From NCBI GenBank assembly GCA_036867785.1, contig CP145428.1:248001-312000 (forward strand): DNA of 64,000 nucleotides. The letters are read 5' to 3'. The notes beneath the pieces are model-generated. The model was given only the letters and a program-made list of their open reading frames with translations. It was not told the DNA's origin and made no database searches. Below, one piece after another: positions 55,167-64,000 of the stretch. A program made the translations under genes and the position numbers. Position 1 is the stretch's first letter; each line of letters begins with the position of its first letter. The DNA is from Plasmodiophora brassicae. Its lineage: Eukaryota; Endomyxa: Phytomyxea; Phytomyxea; Plasmodiophorida.

Positions 55167-56240
55167 GTGCCAACCTGAGCCGTCTGAGGAATCCGTCAAT
55201 AACATCACTTGGTAGTCCGTTGACGCAGCCTGAACCGTTCTGTGGCAGAACGCAATGCGGCGACTTTCGTGGTACGATCGCGGCCCACCATCTTCTTTGT
55301 GGCTCGTTGCGCTCGCCAACCAGCCAGCCCGTCGTCGTTTCGATCCGGAGCGACCGCGCAGCAGATGCCGACGACCGTCGTCGACCACAGGCAGAACCAT
55401 CGCCCAACAGCGATGGCACCCGCCTTGGTCATATGCTCATCTATAACGGCACCGGCGGCCTCTGTAGGCCCCTATCGCATCCCAATCTCTAGCCCCGCGC
55501 TACGCGGCAGTCGAGCTGCAACAGGCACCACGCACACCGTCGTCCTCCCAGTCCTGAAATTTAGCCCGGGCGCCGCGCTGTGCTCTGTCACCCTGGGCAA
55601 GTAATGTCCCCAGCTGTACTGATCTTCCCAGCCAAACGAATACTACGCAAGGGCATCAACGCCACCCTGCACGTCGAATGGCAGCGCCAGCTAGCATCAG
55701 AAGCGCTGCGACGACAACGCACGTGCTGCAAAACTCCTCTGTTGCTGGCGACGACAACTGCATATACGAGCACCGGTAGGCAGCAGATGTTACGCGCTTG
55801 GCTTCTGTTGCTCTTCAGCTCTCGCTGTGGGTCACTAGAAACGAATAAACCGGGCGAGGTGTCCCCCTTCCAGGGGCGCCCTGCGGCCACTAATCGTGAT
55901 TCTCGGCGGCGCTCGAGACGACTTGGCAGGTATCCGTGCATAGCGTAGGCACCCCATATATTCGTTCTGGCGGCGAGGTGCCTGCTACATCGCACGCTTC
56001 AGGTGCGCTCATAGCGTTTCCGCACCGGTGCCACGATCTCTCATTCCGCGTGTTTGTGTGCAGTAAGCGCGTTGCCTACCAATAATGATTACAGGAGCAT
56101 CGAACTGTCGACTCTACCCCCGGCGAAGCGTGCAAGCAAGGTGCATGTTGGCACTGACTCACAAACAGATCCAAGGAAGAAGAAGAATTACGGTACGTGG
56201 CGTGACTAACGTCGGTTTCCACTGTACGATAAGCTGTGTA
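55167..56240. other. Unassigned region
   Basis: ORFs of about 120-135 codons occur on both strands (55242-55604 plus, 55588-55995 minus) without recognisable domains. No gene is supported. Confidence 0.3.
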
Positions 56241-57343
56241 CGGAACAGTTGAGGCCCCTCTCGGCCGCATTTGCCGTCATTGTCACGTCACCCGCGCGCA
56301 GGCCATGCATAGGCACGGCAACCACATCGTCCGGTATAACGTGTCATGGCGCCCATTGACGTATATGCTCTGAATTTATCGATCTGCAGTGCAGCGCCCG
56401 ACGCGACGCCAGGTTCAAACTACGAAACCGAGGCAGCGTTTGACACATTGCCGTCCTGGTCAAATGGAGTTTCTTGACCTTGTATCCAATCCGTTCATAC
56501 AGCGAAGGATCGCGTGGAGACCCGCGGTGTGCTGAGCATGTCCAACTCTTGCCGGCGCTCCTTGAACTCTTCCCATAGTTCCAACATGCCCGGCTCCTGC
56601 AGAAACCTGGGGAAACGTCATTGCTCAGCAGATCGATGACCTCTTTGTACACAGGATTGAACAGGTCCATGCCGTCCTCCAACGTGCTGGCATTGGCCGT
56701 TTCTTGGTCCGGACTGCCTTCGCGGGGCCGTCGGAGGCACAGGCCACCTGCGTACATACTGTAGGTACCTACTGCGTTGGCACGTGGTTGTGGGCACGCA
56801 CCCAACTGCAGCACAGTCAGACGAGGCAGGAGGCAGGGCCCGGTTTTTGTGTCCAGAGCGCCCCTGACGTGACGGACACCGCCCCGTTCTGACCACACGG
56901 TCGGCTGCACCGTTGTCGGCATATTGCTCTTGTGTGTCGTCGCGCTGGTGTGATGGTCGCGCGACACAAGTTCATGTGGAGCCCTGACGGGACAAGGTTG
57001 GGCTGCGAGTACTGCGGTTATGCACCGCCGCAGGGGCAACAGGCCGACGCCGATCACATTGAATGCCCGACAGGGGACGTCGTGCAAGCGGCGCCGGCGC
57101 ATGAGCCGTTCGACATCCTTCGTGAGAAAATCGGTGCAGTCCCTGAATTGTTGTCCGACTGATGACGTAGACCAGGTGCTGTTCGCGCCGTGGCGGTCGT
57201 CGTCACGTTGTGCGTCATCATCCTGGACGTGGTGGCAGGCGCTGTTGGCGTGGCGACCGCGCAAGGGCAAGAGAAGCTGAGGTCCTACGCGGACCTCATT
57301 TCTGCAATGTGGGATGCTCGCACCTTTGCGGTGATATATTACT
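56241..57343. repeat. 1.1-kb direct repeat, left copy
   Basis: It aligns along its whole length with 62539-63648 with few substitutions and small indels (for example GACGGACACC against GACGTACGGACACC). Edges are sharp: homology starts at CGGAACAGTTGAGG and ends at GATATATTACT. Both copies carry a minus-strand exon-like stretch (TLEDGMDLFNPVYKE, then PGMLELWEEFKERRQELDML across a possible short intron) and a plus-strand hydrophobic one (AVAVVVTLCVIILDVVAG). The ends are not TG...CA. Confidence 0.9.
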
Positions 57344-57354
57344 GTATTTATAAC

Positions 57355-59532
57355 TACCGTATTTAACACTGCGCTGTGCCCCCCCATGTACAAGAAAAGT
57401 GCGTGATGGGTTCATCGCCATGTAAAGTTTTCGCCCGTTTTTGCAGCGATTTTTTGGGTCTGCCGCTGACCCCCGATACCCCGACCCGGGGCGGTACATT
57501 CAAACCACTGGCTGTCGTGACGTCTTGGTTGTTAGAAGCGCTTGTTGTTGCGATGGGTTGCCGAAAGTCAATAACCAACAGCGAGAAGCTTGCTATTCTT
57601 CGTGAGTGGCAGCGCTCATCGGCGACCGGGGCTTCATTGCACTCGTTTGCGGATGCCAACAACATAAGACCTTTTCAGCTTCGACGGTGGGTAAAACTCG
57701 AGCAGCGTCTTCTGGAGTCGCGTCCTGACGCAACAACCGTGGGTCGCGGAGGTACCCCCATTTTCGTGGAAGAGCAGGAAGAGGCAATCTTAATGTGGAT
57801 TGTTGAAAAGAGTGATGCTGGCATCGGTACTTAACCACTTAGTACTGTCAAACTCGCCGCCTTTGTTCATTAACGCCATTGTCAGGAATTTCGCTCCAGA
57901 ACCTCAACACGCACGTGTGTCAACTGTACCCGGAGTTTGGAGAGAAATCCAGGTGCGCCCGGGAAGCGACGCTCCGCCGCTTTTTGAAGAAGCACCACCT
58001 GACGATGCGTGTATGCTCGCACGCGTCACCAAAGCACCCCGCCGATGAGCACCTCATGGCAGAGATGTTAATGGCATCCATAATGCCTCGTCTGGCCGGT
58101 ATCGACAGGCGCCTGATAGTGAATATGGACCAAACGGCTGTTTTCTTCTCGATGGAACCCCGTCGAACGATTGACAAAGTCGGCGCGAGGCGTGTGAACA
58201 TACGTAAAGCATCATCGTCGACAATGAGGGTGACGGTGGCAGTTGCGGTTACGGCGGACGGCTCTCTTCTCCGCCCGATGATCGTATTCAAGGGCCATCC
58301 ACGAGGACGGATCGCGTTGCGAGAGCTGCCCTCATATCCCCCAGGCAGCGAGTACGTCTGCCAGCCAAATGCCTGGATGGATGGAGACGTCATGCTGCAA
58401 TGGGTCAGCAAGGTAACATGGCCGTTTTCTGCTCGTCATGTCTGTACTACAGTAAACCGCTAACATCACGTTATAGATCCTCGAACCATATATTACTCAT
58501 GTACGTGTCGGCAATGCAAGTTCAATACTTCTGTTGGACTCCTACCGGTGCCATACGATGACGTCAGTGGTATCGAGCATCAATCAGTTAGGTGTTCGAG
58601 TTGAACATATACCTGGAAATTGCACCTACCTGTTGCAGCCAGTCGACATTGGCATCAACAAGCCTTTGAAGGCGCGCATTCGAAACCGGTGGGAGACCTG
58701 GATGTTGGAGAGGCCTGTCGATGACGTAATCGGTCCACCTTCCCGCCGCCAGCTGGCGGAGTGGATTATAGAATCGCTTCATGAACTCTCACCAGCAACG
58801 ATACGCAAAGCTTGGCGATGTCACGATCTACCGTATTTCTCCGATTAAACCAGTTTCCTGGTGTCCAATATCCCGCGCGGGAAGCTTTCCCCTTTGTGAT
58901 GCGAGCGTTCGCGGTCGTCACATTGTCTCAACGTGAACAGAATCCGACCGCCTACGCAAGTCGATTCGAATATTAGCGCTCTTGGAAGGCGGTGTAGTGG
59001 CAAATGATCAACGCCACGTCCCGCGACAAAAGAGATGCGGCGGGTACTGCTCCAGGTACACCCGGTCTTGGTGTACTGCTCCAGGTATACCCGGTCTTGG
59101 CGCAATTTGAGTACATATATCGTTCGCACAGTAAGTATATAGCGCGTACCGTTAATGATGTTCATACAGCGCGTATACGAAAACCATTACGCCCAGTCCC
59201 GGCCCGACGCAGACGCACATAAGTACTTCATACTGGTCCCGACATGAACTGGGGCGTCCACATCCGTCGATATCGATCCCAACCATATATATCAACAGTT
59301 CGCCCCGATGGATATTGGACGACCGGCATCGTGACAGGGTGTCGACTGCTAGCAAACGTCACGTATGCAGTCGGATCGGCACCACGCGTTCCAGCTGCGA
59401 CCTCGAAAATTTTGGGCCCTCAAGTGGACATCAGACTGGTTCTCGCAGTCGGTGCTCGCAAAATTTCGATACTCATTTTTTTGGGAGGGGGGCACAGGTC
59501 CCCGGGGGCACAGCGCAGTGTTAATTACGGTA
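57355..59532 (+). mobile_element. Pogo/Tigger-type DNA transposon with 29-bp terminal inverted repeats
   Basis: Left end TACCGTATTTAACACTGCGC plus TGTGCCCCC (57355-57383) is matched in reverse complement at 59504-59532 with one mismatch (TACCGTAA...). The 2,178-bp unit contains the transposase gene. The 3' part beyond 58848 is non-coding and has a ~27-bp tandem duplication (GCTCCAGGTAYACCCGGTCT) at about 59048-59100. The left end lies 11 bp after the end of the 1.1-kb repeat. Confidence 0.85.
57553..58848 (+). CDS. Pogo/Tigger-like DDE transposase, coding-intact
   Basis: Exons: 57553..57826, 57886..58412, 58477..58848, 390 aa; introns 59 and 64 nt with GT..AG ends. The N-terminal DNA-binding part reads SEKLAILREWQRSSATGASL and RPFQLRRWVKLEQRL. 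The DDE_1 core follows: NMDQTAVFFSM (first Asp ~173), RVTVAVAVTADGSLLRPMIV, QPNAWMDGDVMLQWVSK, LLLDSYRCH (second Asp ~288) and LLQPVDIGINKPLK (third Asp ~324). All three acidic residues and the frame are preserved, so the element may be active or recently active. In-frame sequence upstream of ATG 57553 is open but lies towards the terminal repeat. Confidence 0.87.
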
Positions 59533-60022
59533 TATACTACCTCAAAATACGCCGTGTATCGTCCCTACCAACGGTCCTACCAGGGTCCTACCACGGATCC
59601 TACCGCACCCACGGATCCTACCAGACGGCGCCGCCACCCCCTCCCAGTACAACCAAGCGCACCGCCGCACGCATCCCCACGCAGGTTTCCACACCGCATT
59701 GTCGACGACGTCATGGGTCGATCACGATCGTCTGGAGGGCAACGAACGCGCACAGCGGCCCAGTTCCGTGTCAGCAACCGGGCCAAGTACCATGTCCCCG
59801 CCGAGTTATGGGCGGACGCCGTTGTCGGTTTGGGCCTGGTTCGTCGCCGCCTTCGCGTCTCGGAAGGAGCGAGCCGCCCTGAGCGCTTGCGCAAGCGCTG
59901 GGCCTTGCGATCTCGAATACCGCGACGTAGCGATTGTCGCGTCACGCCATCGTCTAATCGACGCCCAGTCGAAATTGTGGCCTTCGGCAAGATGTTGTTC
60001 AGTTCGCCGCTGCTAACTGCCG
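59533..60022. other. Unassigned duplicated region with CCTACC-type repeats
   Basis: At 59560-59625 a simple CCTACCA/GGTCCTACCA repeat occurs. A plus-strand frame (59699-60016) is open but unrecognised. Bases 59891-59938 are identical to the last 48 bases of the window. Confidence 0.4.
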
Positions 60023-61632
60023 CTAACTGGTTCCGTTTAATTTCCTCCCTAGGTGTGCTTCACGTGAAAGTGGCGACAATAGTCGAGATATGAGTACAAC
60101 GAATCGCTCCATCACCGGCGTACGCTGCTCCAGGGCCCCCTTCCCGTCAATGTACAGAGCGTACGTGCCCGCTGGCACATCAACGACGAACGTTACGATG
60201 TGCCAGGTCGACCCTGACAGCAGGACAGGCGCCCGAGCAGCGAAATCGCTGTCCAAGATGCCCAGCTGCCCAGCTGCGTTCACAAACACGATCTGCAATG
60301 ACACAGACGCGTTCAGCGGCGACCGGATGGACGAAGGCGGGCGCCGACGTACCACAGGGTGCTGGCTGTGCCGCTCGATCGTGATCAGCGCCGTCTTATC
60401 GCTCGGCAGCTGCTCGACAAGGATCTCCATTGTCATCGTGTACGAGTTCAGGTGCGTCCCGCCGCCGTTGCCCTGGAACGGCAGCGGTAGGAACAGGGAC
60501 CCGAGTCGCAGGACGCGCAACCAGGTCGAGTACGAGTCTGGCTCGGCGTCAGTTTTAGGCCGACAGTACCAAATGCGACCATCAGGGCGTACCGCTGGCG
60601 TATACAATGTCGTCCAGCGACTTCACGCCTCGTGGCCGGCGCCTCGTCGTGAAGTCAACGTAGATCTGTTCGTTTGTGATCTTCGGATTGTGCCCGCCGG
60701 CCTGCGCCGCGTCCATCTCCAGTTCCGCCTCCAGCAGACGCTCGCGAATCCTGTTTGCCTAACGGTCAGCGCGTGTGGTCACAGTTGCCAGGCGACGACT
60801 CCGCCGACCGTCGTTCTTCGTCGCGCTCCCGCTGCGCCTCCCGTTCTTCCTCGGCCGACTCCTCGAGATCGCGAGCCTGCTTGAGAGATCGGAGGATGTC
60901 TTCACCTTTGGGTTGCAGCCGCGTCGCCGATGCCTACATTGGCGGATAGGATCTGCAGGGCGGCAGGCGAACGTGGATATTGCGATCAACCATACAGAGA
61001 GGTGGCCGACGCCGGTTGCGGTCGGCGAACCCAACGCGGAGGTCTCGACGCCACCCTCGTCGTCGTACGGTTGCCTGATCATGTCGGTGAACTCCCGGTA
61101 GGATATGTATCCGTCGTTGTCCTTGTCGGCAGATCGCATGAAATCTAGCGGGCTGTCAGCGGGCGACACAGCAGCAGTAACAGAGACGACCAGGCATCGT
61201 CACCAACCGAGGACGTCGTCAGGTGCGACGTTGAACCCGAGCCATTCCAGCGCGCCCCAGAGCTCTGCGGGACTCAGCAGCCCGTTCAGAGCATGGTCGA
61301 ACAGCCGAAACGCGTCATAGAACGGAATACCCTTGTCCTGTGTATCGCGGGCAGTCAGACCATGACAAGCCTTATGAGCATCGCGGTACCTCGATCGCCA
61401 GACGAAGGCGGGACGACTGCGCCCGCTGTCTCAACAAGCTGAACTCGTTCGGGATGGCGAACAGCTGGGCAACGGACGCCTCCTCCCACTTGCGGATCTG
61501 TCGGCGCCGGGAGCCCAAGACGTACTGGAAGAAGATGCGCCTCTGCCTCATCGTTGTTGCATGCAGTGCCTGCAGGAGAACGTTGACGTGCTCTTCCTTG
61601 AAGTACAGGCCCGAGTTGAAGAAGCGCAGGCA
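60023..61632 (-). pseudogene. EF-hand, coiled-coil, LamG-domain gene, 5'-truncated
   Basis: Supported exons include complement 61390..61632 (LRFFNSGLYFKEEHVNVLL ... QYVLGSRRRQIRKWEE), 61208..61337 (AFRLFDHALNGLLSPAELWG, a first EF-hand with a degenerate loop) and one from 61144 (FMRSADKDNDGYISYREFTD, a canonical EF-hand loop). After another intron come a coiled coil (DILRSLKQARDLEESAEEE) and RLLEAELEMDAAQAGGH. Frame 60023-60607 has a laminin-G/ConA-like fold (MTMEILVEQLPSDKTALITI ... WHIVTFVVDVPAGTYALYID). Introns are 52-63 nt. No start codon or upstream exon was found beyond 61632, so this looks like part of a larger protein cut by rearrangement; an unseen upstream exon is possible. Confidence 0.6.
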
Positions 61633-62538
61633 CTAGCTGCCTTCGAAGGCAGGCTAGGTGGGGGTTTAGCACCGGCACCTGGAATTCCAGGCCGTGTCGG
61701 TGCTAAACGGGAGATGGCAAACGAAAGCAGACGTGCCCTGTCCAGCACGAGTTAGGGAGCCTGGATCTGTGCCTAACGTGACGATTCGTACCTGCCGGCC
61801 TGGAGGTGCAGCGCGTCCCTCAGACGTGCTGGTCGCGACGGCACGCATCCAGCAGGACGTATTGTGATCGTAGCGGGTCTGTTGAGCCATGACACTGGCC
61901 GGCGCCGACATGTAGGACGTTGCAGAGGGCGGCTCTCGCGACTGACACCGTCGTCGGCCGCGCCGACATCATCCACCGCGCGGAGTCAGCGCCTGTTCTA
62001 CGTTGCCCGACAACGAAACGCCTGAGATACGTACAATATCATTTGCCCTGCCAGTTTGACGGATACGAACGTGCGGCGCGGCCCTAGAGGGAGGTGTGAT
62101 TGTTCGAACCATAAACAGGGCGAGGAACTCGTTGATGTCAGGCGTTATAGTTTAGCGGACAGCACATGCCTTGCATGGACCAGATGCGGCAAAGGCGCCT
62201 CTCGATGTCGCGTGTCGCCGCCGGATCATGTACCTACTGCTGGCGCCGACGCATCGCGTCCTGTTCCTGACAGGACGCGCGGAAGTAATCAAGAATTACG
62301 CGCGCGGCCAACTCATGGTTGATCATGCGTTGCCGCATATTCGATTCCTGCCTCGCCGCCCTGGCTTCATCGACGACCTAATTGCGCAGGTCTGCTGGAC
62401 AGGGAGATGCCAGGTGATGCCATCCCAAGGTTCACCGGCAGCACCCATAAGCGCATCGCTTGGCCTTGCAGAACGCATTGGCTCGCGGCTGCCGTACGTC
62501 CTTCCGTAATGACGCGCATGTGAGTCCTGCGGCGGAAC
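61633..62538. other. Unassigned region between the LamG gene and the right 1.1-kb repeat
   Basis: A plus-strand ORF from ATG 62228 to 62509 (93 aa, YLLLAPTHRVLFLTGRAEV ... FIDDLIAQVCW) is open but unrecognised. Nothing else is supported. Confidence 0.3.
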
Positions 62539-63648
62539 CGGAACAGTTGAGGCCCCTCTCGGCCGCATTTGCCGTCATTGTCACGTCACCCGCGCGCAGG
62601 CCATGCATAGGCACGGCAACCACATCGTCCGGTATAACGTGTCATGGCGCCCATTGACGTATACGCTCAGAATTTATCGATCTGCAGTGCAGCGCCCGAC
62701 GCGACGCCAGGTTCAAACTACGAAACCGAGGCAGCGTTTGACACATTGCCGTCCTGGTCAAATGGAGTTTCTTGACCTTGTATCCAATCCGTTCATACAG
62801 CGAAGGATCGCGTGGAGACCCGCGGTGTGCTGAGCATGTCCAACTCTTGCCGGCGCTCCTTGAACTCTTCCCATAGTTCCAACATGCCCGGCTCCTGCAG
62901 AAACCTGGGGAAACGTCATTGCTCAGCAGATCGATGACCTCTTTGTACACAGGATTGAACAGGTCCATGCCGTCCTCCAACGTGCTGGCATTGGCCGTTT
63001 CTTGGTCCGGACTGCCTTCGCGGGGTCGTCGGAGGCACAGGCCACCTGCGTACATACTGTAGGTACCTACTGCGTTGGCACGTGGTTGTGGGCACGCACC
63101 CAACTGCAGCACAGTCAGACGAGGCAGGAGGCAGGGCCCGGTTTTTGTGTCCAGAGCGCCCCTGACGTGACGTACGGACACCGCCCCGTTCTGACCACAC
63201 GGTCGGCTGCACCGTTGTCGGCATATTGCTCTTGTGTGTCGTCGCGCTGGCGTGATGGTCGCGCGACACAAGTTCATGTGCAGCCCTGACGGGACCAGGT
63301 TGCTGTTCTGCGAGTACTGCGGTTATGCACCGCCGCAGGGGCAACAGGCCGACGCCGATCACATTGAATGCCCGACAGGGGACGTCGTGCAAGCGGCGCC
63401 GGCGCATGAGCCGTTCGACATCCTTCGTGAGAAAATCGGTGCAGTCCCTGAATTGTTGTCCGACTGATGACGTAGACCAGGTGCTGTTCGCGCCGTGGCG
63501 GTCGTCGTCACGTTGTGCGTCATCATCCTGGACGTGGTGGCAGGCGCTGTTGGCGTGGCGACCGCGCAAGGTCAAGAGAAGCTGAGGTCCTACGCGGACC
63601 TAATTTCTGCAATGTGGGATGCTCGCACCTTTGCGGTGATATATTACT
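62539..63648. repeat. 1.1-kb direct repeat, right copy
   Basis: It is the partner of 56241-57343 in the same orientation. It encodes the same exon-like stretches; small indels near 63170 and 63300 shift overlapping frames relative to the left copy. Beyond 63648 the sequences differ: here it continues into CTTTATGCAACG, on the left into the Tigger element. Confidence 0.9.
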
Positions 63649-64000
63649 TTATGCAACGTTAGCAATACAACAAGTAATACCGCCATTTGGAATACCCGCA
63701 TGGTCGCGGTGATTTATTTCTTTGTGTACAGCTAGTGATTCGGTTTACCCCGGTGTCTGCAGAAAGACACGGTTCGTTAACTCTCAGACACACCTGACAA
63801 CGGTAGTATGAGCAGAGCACCATATCGGTACACGATAGCAACCATTCGGCCTGCATTCGTCTGCAGGCAGTTCTGTGTCCGGCCCGCCTGCCCGCAACTC
63901 GTGTATCCGCCTAAAGCCATTCAGTATCCGTTTATCAACCTTTGCTGTTCTGGCAAGCGCTGGGCCTTGCGATCTCGAATACCGCGACGTAGCGATTGTC
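63649..64000. other. Window-end region; last 48 bases duplicate 59891-59938
   Basis: No gene is recognised in 63649-63952. From 63953 to the end of the window the sequence matches 59891-59938 exactly, starting at GCAAGCGCTGGGCC, so another duplicated segment probably continues outside the window. Confidence 0.6.

Noticed and set aside
56241-63648. Reading the 1.1-kb direct repeats as LTRs of one retrotransposon
   Set aside because: Ends are not TG...CA, no gag or pol lies between them, and the interior holds a DNA transposon and a host-type EF-hand/LamG gene.
1-64000. CRISPR array, rRNA, operon-type ribosome-binding sites
   Set aside because: No regularly spaced repeats with unique spacers and no rRNA-like tracts were seen. 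The genes are spliced eukaryotic ones.

Overview
This is nuclear DNA from a microbial eukaryote. It is GC-rich, and nearly every host gene is split by short introns of about 37-76 nt (most 50-64 nt) with GT...AG ends. I rebuilt exon chains by hand where a protein family gave the reading frame. Core gene families (MED7, cullin, cyclin, NXF, Popeye, GDT1, STE20) are clearly eukaryotic. Compact introns, high GC, a signal-peptide ankyrin protein and several secreted or surface proteins would fit a plasmodiophorid-like rhizarian such as Plasmodiophora. That is an inference from general knowledge. An oomycete, thraustochytrid or early fungus is not excluded.

Bases 1-36,000 are gene-dense. In order: a secreted protein with four Cys modules and an RlpA-like domain (-), a gag-like zinc-knuckle ORF (-), a tandem B-box protein (-), a mucin-like secreted protein with a 21-bp minisatellite (-), a secreted ankyrin-repeat protein (-), MED7 (-), a 589-bp MITE-like element, a Popeye-domain protein (-), a GDT1/TMEM165 transporter (+), an NXF mRNA exporter (-), a small secreted protein (-), a PHOSPHO-type phosphatase (+), a TMEM151-like membrane protein (-), a PH-STE20 kinase (+), a tail-anchored protein (+), a two-repeat orphan (+), a cullin (+) and a very large DUF3638/DUF3645 protein with a signal peptide (-, about 3,186 aa). 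Several genes are divergently paired across 150-350 bp.

Bases 36,000-44,350 are rearranged and transposon-rich. They hold two separate inverted duplications of gene fragments, a decayed PIF/Harbinger transposase whose end runs into a chromodomain, a cluster of palindromic hairpins, and a broken Tnp2 (CACTA/Plavaka-like) transposase. Bases 44,350-49,900 are an island of host genes: a fasciclin protein, a candidate seven-TM receptor, an A/B-type cyclin and an intronless hybrid histidine kinase.

Bases 49,900-64,000 are a second mobile-element region. A hAT-like element is bounded by arrays of GTCGACTT motifs and contains a truncated LTR retrotransposon with identical LTR remnants. Next is a coding-intact pogo/Tigger transposase with two introns and 29-bp terminal repeats. 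It lies beside one copy of a 1.1-kb direct repeat whose second copy is 6.3 kb away. Between the copies is a truncated EF-hand/coiled-coil/LamG gene. A further duplicated segment begins at the last 48 bases of the window. The layout is a gene-dense block next to a repeat-rich, rearranging block. No RNA gene or CRISPR array was found. No database search or alignment program was used.
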